Positions 1-11,748 of a stretch of 64,000 nt of DNA are shown piece by piece. The stretch covers positions 40,964,037-41,028,036 of the forward strand of contig OU015525.1 in NCBI GenBank assembly GCA_907165065.1. Direction: 5' to 3'. The notes under the pieces were generated by a model. That model did not search any database. It was given only the letters and a program-made list of their open reading frames with translations, and was not told the origin of the DNA. This stretch comes from Caprimulgus europaeus (taxonomy: Eukaryota > Chordata > Aves > Caprimulgiformes > Caprimulgidae). The position numbers and the translations under genes were made by a program. How positions within the stretch are numbered: position 1 is the first letter of the stretch; each line of letters opens with the position of its first letter.

Positions 1-1269
1 CTCCTGCACTCAGACACTCATCCATTTGGGAGGGACATCTGATAAGCACTGTTTGCACAGCAGCCTTTCCCTCAGCAGAGGCATTAAAAGCAGTTCACTT
101 TCTTGCTATTAAGAGGATCTCTTTCTTCTACTCAGCAATCCACTTCCATGAAACCTGGAGAAGCTTCATATCCCTGAGGCTGCTACTGCCCTACCATGTT
201 TGATTGAAGCAAAGTAGCAGGTCCAGACTGACTAACAAATGTGAAGACATCATATAAACTTCATGACTGTAAGAAAGTGACTACTAAGTAATTAGAATAA
301 ACTCTTTTTCCTCACAGATTACCAGTCTGGAGCCTTCAGGGATAATATATTTGAGAAGCTAACTCTATCTGATCACTGCTTGTATTCTTTCTGTGGATGT
401 GAGAATTATTCATTTCCTCTTCTCCCTTCACACAAAAGACCTCCAGTCTTCAGAACCATTTGATCTAACCTACCTAGGTCATTTTGTAGCTGAATTCCAT
501 CAAATTGCTCAAGGTTGGGTGTAAAAAATTGCATTTTTACATTTTTTAGATACGTAGGTAGATATTAGGGTTTAATTTGGCAGTTAATGGAAACACTGTC
601 ATCAAAAATTATTAGCAAAAATATCAGAAATGAGAGAGAGGTAAGGAGGAAAGTGTGCTGTCAGTTTGGGGGATGAGCACCCATAAAACAGAGAAGCACA
701 GAACTCAGTGTGGAAAAGACAGGCTGAAACTACAGCGGGGCTATGCAAAGGCTAAGGGAAGACAAGTGCCAGATGACAGACTGATGAAGAGGAGAAGGAG
801 GAGGAGGAAGTAAGGAGGGTGAGAGGAGAAGAAGAAGAAGGAGGAAGAGTAGGAAGGTGGAGCTGATCTGTACCAAGTGTGTGCAGAAGTGCAGGAAAAG
901 GCAGCACTCTCCAAAAATGAAGAAGCCAGACAAGTTGCCTCAGAGGGATGAGTGCGGCTTTGGGGCACTGGGTGCATGCAGGAAGGACACCCACCTTGAC
1001 CATGGAGAAGCCCTGGTGCAGTGATGGCCACCCTGTGCAGGAGTGGAAAGAACTAAAAAAAGAATTGGAGAAATAGCACAGCTGAGCTGGCAGTGATGAG
1101 CAATTTAACAGTCAGATCGTGGAGGCTGAAAAAGTCACTCAAGAGGGATGACAGACCTTGAGGAGGTGAAAATTCACTGAAAGAGGAAGAGGAGGGATGG
1201 TGAATTGTTGGCAGGGGAAGAGAATACTTTTGAGTATGCTCTTCGGACCTCAAAGCATTGCTTTTATTT
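1..1269. other. Non-coding tract before first CR1
   Basis: No gene or repeat family recognised. Open frames are short. Those on the minus strand around 730-1030 are serine-, leucine- and proline-rich only because they lie opposite a purine-rich tract, so they are not credible proteins. The part from about 660 to 1269 is purine-rich on the plus strand and less AT-rich than the first 600 bases. It may include diverged 5' sequence of the CR1 that follows, but I could not align it. Confidence 0.6.
784..863 (+). repeat. Homopurine (GGA/GAA-rich) tract
   Basis: About 80 bases that are almost entirely A and G on the plus strand, built from GAG, GGA and GAA triplets, with only a few pyrimidine interruptions. 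It is low-complexity sequence. Tracts of this kind can adopt triplex structure, which is general knowledge and not shown here. Confidence 0.8.
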
Positions 1270-2775
1270 TCAAGATGTGAAGAACTTCTACAGGTATGTC
1301 TGGGAGAAAAGGAAAACTAGGGAAAATGTGGGCCCTCTTTGGAAGGCAACGGGAGACCTTGTCACTAGGGACACTGAGAAGGCTGAGATGCTCAATGACT
1401 TTTTCACCTCAGTCTTCACCGGCAAGGACTCGTGCCACACTGCTCAAGTCCTAGAAAGTATAGGAAGGGTCCAGGAGAATGAAAAGTCACCCACTGTAGG
1501 AGAAGATCAGGTTTGGGATGATCTGAGGAATCTGAAGGTGCACAAGTCCATGAGACCTGATGAGATGCATCTGCAGGTCCTGAGGAAACTGACAGATGAA
1601 GTTGCAAAGCCTCTATCCATCATATTGGAGAAGTTCTGGCAGTCTGGTGAAGTTCCTGCAGACTGGAAAAAGGGGAACATAACCCCTATTTTTAAAAGGG
1701 AAACAAGGAAGACCTGGGGAACTACAAGTTGGTCAGTCTCACCTCAGTGCCAGGCAAGATCGTGGAGCAGATACTCCTGGAAACCATGCTGAGGCACATG
1801 GAGAATGAGAAGGTGATTGGTGACAACCAGCATGGCTTCACAAAGGGCAAATCATGCCTGACCAATCTGGTGGCCTTTTATGATGGGGTCAAAACATTGG
1901 TGGATAAGGCTAAAGCAACTGATGTCATCTACCTGGACTTGTGCAAGGCGTTTGACACTGTCCTGCATGACTTCCTTGTCTCTAAATTGGAAAGTGGGCT
2001 TGATGGATGGACCACTCAGTGGATAAGGAACTGGCTGGATGGTCATGCTCAAAGAGTTGTGGTCAACAGCTCAATGTCTGAGTGGAAACCGGTGGCTAGT
2101 GGTGTCCCTCAAGGTTCAGTATTATGACCGGTGCTCTTTAACATCTTTGTCGGAGACATGGACAGTGGGATTGAGTGCACCCTCAGCAAGTTTGCTGATG
2201 ATACCAAGCTGAGTGGTGCAGTTGACACACTGGAGGGATGGGATGCCATCCAGAGGGACCTTAACAGGCTTGAGAAGTGGGCCTGTGCTAACCTCATGAA
2301 GTTCAACAATGCAAGGTCCTGCACCTGGGTCGGGTCAATCCCAAACACAAATACAGTCTGGGCAATGAGTGGCTTGAGACCAGCTCTGAAGAGAAGGACT
2401 TGGGAGTGGTGGTGGAAGAGAAGCTCAACATGAGCCAGCAATGTGTACTTGCAGCCCAGAAGGCCAACCATAACCTGATGTGACCAGCAGGTCGAGGGAG
2501 GTGATTCTCCCCCTCTACTCCACTCTCGTGAGTCCCCACCTGGAGTATTGCATCCAGTTCTGGAGCCCCCAACACAAGAGAGACATGGAACAGTTAGAAC
2601 GAGTCCAGAGGAGGGCACAAGGATGATCCGAGGGCTGGAGCACCTCTCCTACGAGGACAGGCAGAGAGAGTTGGGGCTGTTCAGCCTGGAAAAGAGAAGG
2701 CTTAGGGGAGATCTTATAGCGGCCTTCCAGTACCTGAAGGGGCCTACAAGAAAGCTGGGGAGGGACTTTTCATAA
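1270..2775 (+). pseudogene. CR1 ORF2 reverse transcriptase remnant
   Basis: This is the decayed RT-encoding ORF2 of the CR1. In order, the translation shows the pre-RT linker ([14 protein letters not shown] near 1375-1420), then after a frameshift near 1700 the RT core: VPGKIVEQ, the motif A region YLDLCKAFD (about 1930-1957), [12 protein letters not shown], motif B GVPQGSVL (about 2101-2124) and motif C FADD (about 2191-2202). A TGA stop at 2125-2127 follows SVL where a glycine is expected. A 7-bp deletion near 2310, relative to the copy at 59945, shifts the frame again. The C-terminal block [20 protein letters not shown] is readable near 2630-2695. In an active element the protein would do target-primed reverse transcription. 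This copy cannot. Confidence 0.9.
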
Positions 2776-3056
2776 GGGCAGGTAGTGACAGAACAAGGGG
2801 AAATGGCTTTAAGCTGAAAGAGGGCAGGTTTAGATTAGATATTAGGAAGAAATTCTTTCTTGTGAGAGTGGTCAGACACTGGAACAGGTTACCCAAGGAA
2901 GTTGTGGCTGCCCCCTCCCTGGAAATGTTCACAGCCAGGTTGGATGAGGCTTTGAGCAACCTGATCTAGTGGAAAGTGTCCCCGCTGGTGGCAAGGGGTT
3001 GGAACTAGATGATCTTTAAGGTCCCTTTCAACTCTAACCATTCTGTGATCCTATAA
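1270..3056 (+). mobile_element. CR1 non-LTR retrotransposon, 5'-truncated
   Basis: This is a plus-strand CR1 (chicken repeat 1, Jockey-related LINE). It begins inside the ORF2 linker between endonuclease and reverse transcriptase, covers the RT domain and the C-terminal region, and ends with the standard CR1 3' tail (GATGATCTTTAAGGTCCC followed by an ATTCTGTGATCCTATA-like terminus near 3041-3056). CR1 copies are normally cut short at the 5' end by incomplete reverse transcription, which fits. It is very similar to the copies at 10935-11748 and 59945-60850, so all three probably belong to one subfamily. It cannot move: it has frameshifts and an in-frame stop. Confidence 0.93.
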
Positions 3057-6000
3057 GAGTGGAGACATTTGGCATTTTCATTATAACATACCTTTTTCTA
3101 TAGATTTATAAACTCAGTTTTTCCACTCAGACTCTCTTTCCATATCAGCTGAAACCCTTTCAAAATCTGCTGCAAAATACAGCACACCATGTACAGGTAA
3201 TTAAAGGAGGAGCAGAAAGTCCAGCATCCAGGGAGGAAAGGACACTACTCAGTCCCAAAAGGAACCAGTTATCTACCCTACCCATTTGGCACTGCTGAAC
3301 AACTCCACATCTCACAGCTAACACACTACTGGCTTCCTGATGTGCATGCAACTCCTATTTGAAAATAACATATCCAGCACGAGAGCTTTCCAAAACCTGC
3401 AGCAAAGCAATTAGAGAGAAAATTGGCACATTATCGATTGCAAACTTGGCAAGGTCTTATGCAGTTACTTTCAATGATTGTACTGCTCCCTTTCCCTCTA
3501 CTAATTTTCCACTTGAGTAATCAAGAAATCAGTTTGGATTAAAGACAGAGTGTGTTTGACAACTTTGTTACCCAGTTGCTGTGCTCAGTAATCCAAATGC
3601 ATCTGATGTGTCAGGGAAGAGTTTTCCTGCTGCTCTTTTTCTAGCTAACTTAGGTGGTTTCTTGTGACTGTCTCAATGCTGGCTCCACAGGCTACACTGT
3701 GGTCAAGGTGATTGGCATGACAGCAAGCTGACTTTTTTCCTTTACTTGGCAAAATTGTGTTTCTTCCCACACTGTTAAAATAGAAAGAATGAGTAAACAC
3801 TTTCCAGGCTGATTTCAGTGTTGAATGCTGCAAATGAGCATGTAATCTGCTAACAGTATGGTAGTTACTATCCTTTAATTGAGCTTTCTTGTTGCTGCTA
3901 ACCAATTCTACATAAGACATATACAACACATAAAACATTACATAAAACATAAACTGTTATTATCAAGAGAATTAAAGGATAAGCAGCATTTCTTCATCTC
4001 AATGAGTGGGAAAATAATACTGTATCTATTTAGAAAACTTTAGTGAATCTCTACACAGCTGATCCAGTTAAAAATTTACTTCTGGAGATGATGAGCACTA
4101 CCAGAGTTCCTCTAAAATGATAGTACATAAGAATGTGGAAACATTTAATTATAACGTCTTAGGACTGCATTTCCAGGATTCTCAGCAGGAATAATGAGAA
4201 GACCCTTTACCAATCCACCATTCTCTGATGAATTGACCAGCTCTGAAATGAAAACTAGAACTGTGTTCATGCCAATAAACTCATCATATTTCACCACCCT
4301 GGCATGTCAGCAAAACATGCAGCAGCAGGCAGCCCAAGGAAAGCCACTTCCTAGAGAGTCACTACCTCTCTCCATCATGTCAATGAGGAGCCATAACCAA
4401 TTCCCAGGCCGAGCTATGAAAGCATGTGGAGGGAAGCAGAGGAAAGTAAATTCTTACAGGTCCACATAGTGTCTGTCCTGCTGTAGAAATCCCCTCAAAA
4501 TAATCCTTTTCTCTCTTTCCGTTCTACAGACTGATATAACAGCAGAGGGAGGCTTGTAATACTGTTATTTTTTCTCTCAGAGCAATGTCCACACAGAGTT
4601 TGTTTGCTCAAACATTGTTCAAGAAGGATCTTAATTTGCCTATAATGCTGCAGCTGTATCAAAAGGAGACATAGCTTGCTTGCCCTTTGTGTGGGACAGT
4701 GTAGCAGTATTTGAGGAAGCCTGTGTTCTCTCTCAAATATTAATACTAATAATAGTTTATTCAGGCCAGAGTCCTTAATAGAGAAAGCATCAACAAACAG
4801 AGGATGTGAACCTGCTAGTTCTGTGCTGGAATACAGAATTTTGCTGTGTTTTTTGAATTTTGTTCAGTTTTCTCATAGATGTTCTTGCTAATGTCACCAG
4901 TGTGCCCATGATATTGTCAGAAGAAAAGAAGACAGGAACCAGCAAAACAATCATGTATACAACAGCAAAAGGATAATAGCTTCCACCTGATGGTAAAAAC
5001 AATTCTCTAAAGTATGTGGTAAGAAAAACAGGACTGAAGAAATAAAACACATTCCCTTAGAATTCATTAAACAGAACTGTGCTGCAGGCAGAGTTAAGCA
5101 GAGGGGGTTTCAAGCACAGCTCTCAAATCTTGAATGCCTGCTGTTGCCCAGTGCCCACGTGCTTGCATCCTCCCACAACATCTGGACCCTGCAGGTTCAT
5201 TTCAGATCAAGCTGTTTCAAAGTATCCATGATTAGTTACTCACCGAAATCTGAAATTTTATCTTTAATGGCCTTTGGTTCTCCAAGAGATTGCTTTAATA
5301 CTGACATGTCTTAACAAGGATTTTATTGTGATAAAAAAGACTTGGTTTTACTGGTGAGGACTCAAACAAAGAAATACAGTTTAAAAAGAGTCGGACTCTG
5401 GTTTTGAAATGGCTTAGGCATTGCTTAGCTTTCTCATAGTTAATACTTCATAACCCCTTGAGAGCCAGTTAATTCAATTTTTGTTTTAAAAAATAAAACC
5501 TGGACATGAATGATTCATTTTTGTTTTGAAGGGATTTTATTTTTTAATACCACTAGTGAAGACAGTTACTTGCAGTCTTCTTATATGGTAGAATTGTATA
5601 ATGGACCTGAAATATTAATGTAAATTAATGCAGTCACAATCACTTGCATATATTCCTTCTGGCAACAATAAGAGTTATTTCTTATGATACTTTCTTACAA
5701 GCAGGAGAGCATCATTTTGAGAATACATTTCTTCAGTCTTCACTGACAAAAGGGATTTTTAATTTTTCCTAAATCTGCCATTGATCTTTGACCCAGATTT
5801 GAAAGATTATCACATCGTTTCCTATTTATCATTTCTGACAAAATTGACTCATGAAATCATACCAAAATGTCATGTCTTGATTCTATTAGCCTTAGCTTTT
5901 TAGAGTTACTGAAGTGGTATTACTGAAATATTCAAGTTACTCTAGATTAAAATAGCAATGTTTCTGAGAAGGATAATTTTTTAAAGTCTATCAGAAATCA

Positions 6001-9000
6001 CAAATAATTTTGTTATTCGTAGTGATTATCCTTTTTATACCATGAATAACTTGATTGCTTTGCAATTGGTTCTCAGTTGTCAATGATCATGAATGACCTT
6101 ACAGGCTTTCTAATTCATTTCAGAAAATAGTAGGCTGATCAGAATAACATAATGAAAATTATTTTGAGATTGAGAGATAAAAACTTACCAATTTTTGTGA
6201 TACAGCCACAAAGGTATTACTTTCTTGGAATTTCTGAGAAATAGTTTTTATGGGAAAACACTTCCCCTACCTCTAAAAATGTCCCACAGTATTAAATATG
6301 GCCTTTCTCCCTTCCAGAAAGATCCAGTCAGTAGGAAGACTTCTCCACCTTTTTCTCCTTTTAAGATCTTGTACTGTATTTTATAACTCTTCTGTTACCT
6401 CTATTACTATAGCTAAGCCAGAGGAAGAAACAAAGACAATTTTTCAGAAATACACTTTTAAGTGAAATAATCATTTCAGAAGCACAAGAACTGCACTTAA
6501 GTTGAAACTTAACATTATATTGAAAACACAATATAGTTGATATAAACATTTCTAAACATAGTTGAAGGGAGGGAAACAACAAGCTATCTTCTGTACACAC
6601 CACAAGTCCTTAAATGGTATTTGTTACATTTTATGGCTGCAGTATTGCTGTTGGAATCTCAATATGCACTATTACAAGGGAAAAAAAAATAAAATTTCAG
6701 ATTGGATTGGGCAAGAATACTGCATGAAGCTGCTAAGGAGAAGAGTAAAAACTGATATGTTCAATGGTCTTGTCAGTCTCGAATAGTTTTTCTATGGCAT
6801 TGCAATCTGTGCTGTTAAAATTCAGATCACTTCAGACAAATTTATAACAAGGAGGGGCTGACATCATCTGATAAGGGGAGAAGACAAAAGAAGAAAGTAA
6901 GAAGAAAGATGCCAGACAATACAAAGTTGAGCTGTTTACTTTTTTGCAGTAAAATTTTGATAGAAAGGTCTCTTTAAAATAAAAAAATGACAGATGTTGA
7001 AGTTTAAAAAATAAATTACACAATTGCAAATATATCAGAGAAATGAGTTTCATCAGTATTTCTTACTATAGTTTTTATGTGGTTTATACTTACTTTAGGA
7101 GTCAGGAGACATGCTTTGGTCTTCCAGGATCACATTCTGAAGTAGGATTGTAGGATGAAGTCTCTTAAATAATTCAAGAATATGCTTTCTGGTAAGGAAA
7201 ATAGCACACAAAGAAATAGTGTCCATGTTGCAGACAGTTAAAAAACACAGTGTTCAATTCAGTGAGTTCTTCATTACTGTAATGTGTTGAAGAAGATGAT
7301 GGTTACATATAGAACTGGGACACAGAGATACTTGAGCCATTTAGGGACAGGAACACATATAGTAAATTATTTTTTAAATAATATTTATTAAGAAGATTCA
7401 GTCTTTCTCATCTCCATAACCAACAACAATTGATAAGATGAAGGCACCACAATGTGCTTGTAAGACAGGAAAATTTGCTTCTGAAATGTTAAGCTTGAAT
7501 CAGTCCTCAGAGTCTGAGTGAAGAAGATCCACTGGCACACTAGACAACTGCTAGCTCACATCTCGGTTCAGACTCCAGTTGAAAGCTGATGGAAATGGGC
7601 ATCCTGGGAGCTGTATAGTGCTGGGATTCATTGCCCATGCTCCTAGGCAACTCAGATCTCATGACATCATGTCCCTTTAAACCTTGTCTCTTCTAGGTTT
7701 ACATAAAAGCAGACTAGGTTTGATATTGGTACATCAGAGGTTTCCAACTTTCCTTTTCTGGACTACCAGTTCAAAACAGGTCAAAGAGTCCCAGACAACC
7801 TTTTCATCTCTAAATTAACATGCATCGTAAGTGATCTGTGCTGTCAGTCAAGGGAATGAGCATGTGGAATAAAACTGAAAAGCAGCTCTCGAGCAGCATC
7901 CACATCATTCTGAGCAGCTAAAGCCTAAGGCAGTCGCATTCTTCCAAAACATTTTCAGGAACCTACAACAGACCAAACCAGTATTATCCTGCTCTTTTTA
8001 ATTTCCTTTATACCTAGAAGATTTACTTTTAAACTCAATGAAATTATTTTCTGGTTCTAAACAATTACCTACTTTGAAAAACATATTTGCATATCAACTA
8101 ATTTTTAATTATTGTTGTTTCAAGCCCTACAGGTTGCAATAAGGAAAGACTAATCCCCTTTGGTTGAAAAAGCACCATAATTCATACATACTGTAGCTAG
8201 AAAATAATTTTTGTTGACTTAAAATATTAAATTACTATTGAAAAGTTAACTGCTGGAAATGTTTTAATGGCTGCTTTGTAGGGACCAAATTCTAGGATCT
8301 TGCTTCAAAATAATTAAGGTATTCAACTGCTCGGATTCCTTCATTAGCAGATAATGGGCTACAGCAACAAAAAGAATCCTAATAACTGCAAATTTAGCCA
8401 AGGAATATTTGCATGGACAGTGTGAAGAGGGCAAGTAAATCCACAGAGAGCCAGGGCAAGGTGATGCATTGCAGGACTGCAACACAGGAGTATTTCCAGG
8501 TGGCATGGCAGCCTACGGAAGTGTAAGGGCAGGACTGGCCAGGTAGTCTGAAATCTGAAGGGAATAAAAATGGATCTGGAAGAACTTCTTCATTCCACAA
8601 TTTGTCTATGCATAGTTTAGGACTAATAGCCCCATAAGTTTAAGTGAGGATTATTCAATATAAATTTAGCTGAAACTTGGTTTGCCTACTCTAGTAGGCT
8701 AAGATTTCGTTGGGAACACCTAAGTCATTGTTCTCCTGATATCAGGGCTTTAGATCCCCAGTGGAAGCAGAATATGTGAAACTAATATTCTCGAGTGTAT
8801 ATACAAGCTGCTTGCTGGTAAAGGGGCATGGGTAGCAGATCAAATTTGGATTAAACCACAAAATATATTGAGCAGCTGGAGCAGTACACATTGCAGCCAG
8901 CAGTATATTATTTTCCATTAGAAAGATGCATAAGAAGAAACAGAGCCGTACAGTCTAGTCCTGCAGAAGTCCTCACAAGGCATTGTTGAAGTAAAAGCAG

Positions 9001-9199
9001 CAAGCTGAGCAGAGGACAACTTCTTGTGAGACAAGACAAGTTGGAAGTCTTGCATATGCAATATGAAGATCCAGTCAGACATCTTTTTAAGAAGAAAAGA
9101 TTAATGTTCTGGCTTGAATGTATATGAATGCATATGCACAGAGATTTTGTTATGAAGAAAAAAACTAAGCATAAAAGGTTTAAAATCTGTGTTACGTGC
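3057..9199. other. Unique AT-rich tract, no gene seen
   Basis: About 6.1 kb without a recognised repeat or gene. The longest open frames are about 100 codons (for example 3645-3950 on the minus strand). They have no domain, no consistent start context and overlap frames on the other strand, so they look like chance. AT-runs and short A/T homopolymers are common. A weak resemblance to a hAT transposon end near 7736 was considered and not accepted. Confidence 0.6.
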
Positions 9200-10250
9200 C
9201 TTCCTTGCTTCAGTCTTTACCGCTAAGGCTGGCCGTCAGGAATCCTAGACCATGGAGGTAAGAGAGAAAGTCTGGAGAGAGGAAGACTTTCTCTTGGTTG
9301 ATGAGGATCGGGTTAGAGATTATTTAGGCAAACTTCACACCTACAAATCCACAGATCTGATGAGATGCATCCATGAGTACTGAGGGCGCTAGTAGATGCT
9401 ACTGCTAAACCATTTAAAGTTCATGGAGAACAGGAGAGGTACCTGAGGACTAGGGAAAAGCCAATATCACTCCAGTATTCATAAAGGGTAAGAAGGAGGA
9501 CCCAGGAAACTACAGTCCAGTCAGCCTCAATTCTGTCTCTGGGAATGTGATGGAGGAGCTCATTCCCCATGTCATCTCTAAGCACCTGGAGGAAAATAAG
9601 TTCAGAAAATAAGGATCAGAACTGGTCATCATCGATTCACCAAGGGGAAAGCATGCTTGACCAATCTGATGGACTTCTATGACGGCATGACTGGCTGAGC
9701 GGATAAGGGGAGAGCAGTGGGTGTTGTCTACCTCAACTTCAGCAAGGCTTTTGACCCTGTCTCCCATTACAACCTCATAGGTAAGCTATGAGGATGTAAG
9801 CTATGAGGCCACATCTGAAGTACTGTGTCCAGTTCTGGGCTCCCCACTCCAAGAAGGACAAGGAACTACTGGAGAGAGTCCAATGGAGGGCTACAAAGAT
9901 GATTAAGGGACTGAAGCATCTCTCTTACGAAGAATGGCTAAGACACCTTGGTCTGTTTAGCCTGGAGAAGAAGACTGAGAGAGGACCTAAAGGGCGGTTG
10001 TAAAGAGGATAGGGTCAGACTCTTTTCAGTGGTGCCCAATGACAGGACAAGGGGCAACAGGCACAAACTGGAAGACAGGGAGTTCCATCTGAAGCTGAGG
10101 AAAAAATTCTTTGAGAGTGACAGAGCACTGGAACAGGCTGCCCAGAGAGGTTGTGGAGTCTCCTTCTCTGAAGATATTAAAAACCTGCTTGGATACAGTC
10201 CTGTACAACTTGCTCTAGATGAACTTGCTTTGGCAGGGGAGTTGAACTAG
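9200..10250 (+). pseudogene. CR1 ORF2 remnant, RT core deleted
   Basis: The translation in several frames recovers the ORF2 start of RT: NPSV-like linker, ITPVF, DPGNYSPVSLNSV near 9500-9535, and an FSKAFDPVSH-like motif A near 9738-9768. The sequence then jumps to [18 protein letters not shown] (from about 9806), [21 protein letters not shown] and [12 protein letters not shown], which are normally about 190 residues further on. Motif B and the catalytic motif C are therefore absent. The left half also has several stops and frameshifts. The right half stays open until about 10003 in one frame and continues to 10250 in another ([20 protein letters not shown]). This is a dead gene fragment. Confidence 0.85.
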
Positions 10251-10300
10251 ATGATCTCCAGAAGCCCCTTCCAACTCCTACCACTCTGTGATTCTGTGAT
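9200..10300 (+). mobile_element. CR1 retrotransposon with internal deletion
   Basis: This is a plus-strand CR1, more diverged than the copy at 1270-3056. The left part (about 9203-9780) matches the pre-RT linker and the start of RT. The right part (about 9809-10300) matches the C-terminal ORF2 region and 3' tail, ending GATGATCTCCAGAAGCCCC then CTGTGATTCTGTGAT. Compared with other CR1 copies in this window, about half a kilobase of RT core is missing between them. The join holds a 13-base direct repeat (9781-9793 and 9796-9808). It cannot move. Confidence 0.88.
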
Positions 10301-10934
10301 ACATGACTGTGAGGCATTTCTAAAGAAGTCAAAATTACTCTTGGGTTTAAATTCCAACCTTTGAATTTCACACATGGGTTTCATAGAATCATAGAATGGT
10401 ATGGTATGAGCAAACATAGGATAACATGGTGTATGTGTGTGTGGTAGGGAAGCATCACACACCCAGATCCTGCTGTAAAAATAACAGGAGAACCAGCTGG
10501 TGAGCCAACCCACATAGCTTTAGACTCTTCCAGATATTTAATCTTGTATAAAATATACAGCTATGAAGAACTGTTTTCATAGTAGAGTCATAAACATCTG
10601 CCACTTGAATATTATTTTTCTCTCAGGTATAGTAACACTGCAGCACAAATCCTGGGTTTAAGCTATTAGCACAGGGTTTTCCTCTACCTCCCACAAAAGC
10701 AGGCACTGCTGCAGTGACTTTCATTGCAGAGTTGAGGTAAATATACTCCACCTGAAAATCGACTTTAGCCTAATAAAATGTTTGATAATACGCAATAGCA
10801 TCCCTAAGCCACATATGAAGAAAAGCAAAAAGCTAATTCAGCCCACATTAAAGTTCAAACAAATTATATTTTCTATCATTTTTTGCAGCTTACATTTCCA
10901 TATTGCCCTGTAGTTCAAGTTAATGGTTTTGTTC
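10301..10934. other. Spacer between two CR1 copies
   Basis: AT-rich spacer of about 630 bases. Apart from the short CR1 terminus at 10380-10404 and a short GTGTGTGTG run near 10431-10443, nothing is recognised. Open frames here are extensions or shadows of the neighbouring elements. Confidence 0.6.
10380..10404 (-). repeat. CR1 3'-terminal scrap
   Basis: The plus strand reads TTTCATAGAATCATAGAATGG, the reverse complement of the CR1 3' terminus. No further CR1 body follows on the right, so this is either an extremely 5'-truncated insertion or the remains of one. It is in the opposite orientation to the neighbouring CR1 copies. Confidence 0.7.
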
Positions 10935-11745
10935 TAGCCAAGGCATTTGACACTGTCCCGTACGACATCCTTGTCTCTAAATTGGAAAGTGGGCTTGATG
11001 GATGGACCACTCAGTGGATAAGGAACTGGCTGGATGGTCACTCTCAAAGAGTTGTAGTCAGCAGCTTGATGTCTGAGTGGAAACTGGTGACTAGTGGTGT
11101 CCCTCAAGGGTTGGTTCTGGAGCTGGTGCTGTCTCTGTGGGAGACAAAGGGGTTGAGTGCACCCTCAGCCCTCAGTTTGCCGAGAATACCAAGCTGAGTG
11201 GTGTGGTTGACACCCTGGAGGGACGGGATGCCATCCAGAGGGACCTTAACAGGCTTGAGAGGTGGGCCTGTGCCAACCTCATGAAGTTCAACAAGACCAA
11301 ATGCAAGGTCCTGCACCTGAGTTGGGGCAGTCCCAAACATAAATACAGGCTGGGCAAAGAGTGGCTTGAGACCAGCTCTGAAGAGAAGGACTTGGGAGTA
11401 GTGGTGGAAGAGAAGTTCAACATGAGCTGGCAACGTGTACTTGCAGCCCAGAAGGCCAACCGTACCCTGGGCTGCATCAAGAGAAGTGTGGCCAGCAGGT
11501 TGAGGGAGGTGATTCTCCCCCTCTACTCCACTCTCGTGAGTCTCCACCTGGAGTATTGCATCCAGTTCTGGAGCCCCCAACACAAGAAAGACATGAACCT
11601 GTTAGAATGAGGCCAGAGGAGGCCACCAGGATGAACCAAGGGCTGGAGCACCTCTCCTACGAGGACAGGCAGAGAGAGTTGAGGCTGTTCAGCCTGAAAA
11701 AGAGAAGGCTTAGGGGAGATCTTATAGCAGCCTTCCAGTACCTGA
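10935..11745 (+). pseudogene. CR1 ORF2 RT fragment, catalytic motif lost
   Basis: The translation gives [10 protein letters not shown], then [15 protein letters not shown] and GVPQGLVL. About 24 bases are then missing (near 11120-11150) relative to the copy at 1270. A second frame carries on from about 11137 to 11610 with [48 protein letters not shown] and [15 protein letters not shown]. The catalytic FADD motif reads FAEN here (about 11177-11188), so even the open part lacks both active-site aspartates. A stop at about 11608 and a frame change precede [20 protein letters not shown]. Confidence 0.87.
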
Positions 11746-11748
11746 AGG
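10935..11748 (+). mobile_element. CR1 fragment truncated at both ends
   Basis: This plus-strand CR1 is very close in sequence to 1270-3056. It starts at RT motif A ([18 protein letters not shown]) and runs to the C-terminal block at about 11748 ([11 protein letters not shown]). The 3' UTR and tail that all intact CR1 insertions have are missing, and the sequence passes abruptly into unrelated DNA. Loss of the 3' end is not explained by target-primed insertion, so a later deletion or rearrangement is inferred. Confidence 0.88.

Noticed and set aside
730-1031. Three overlapping minus-strand open frames rich in Ser, Leu and Pro
   Set aside because: They lie opposite the homopurine tract and reflect low complexity in all frames; there is no coding signal.
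7736-7830. Possible hAT transposon end (CAGAGGTTTCCAACTTTCC, then GGACTACCAG)
   Set aside because: Only one end resembles a hAT terminus. No inverted partner or 8-bp duplication was found, so chance is as likely.
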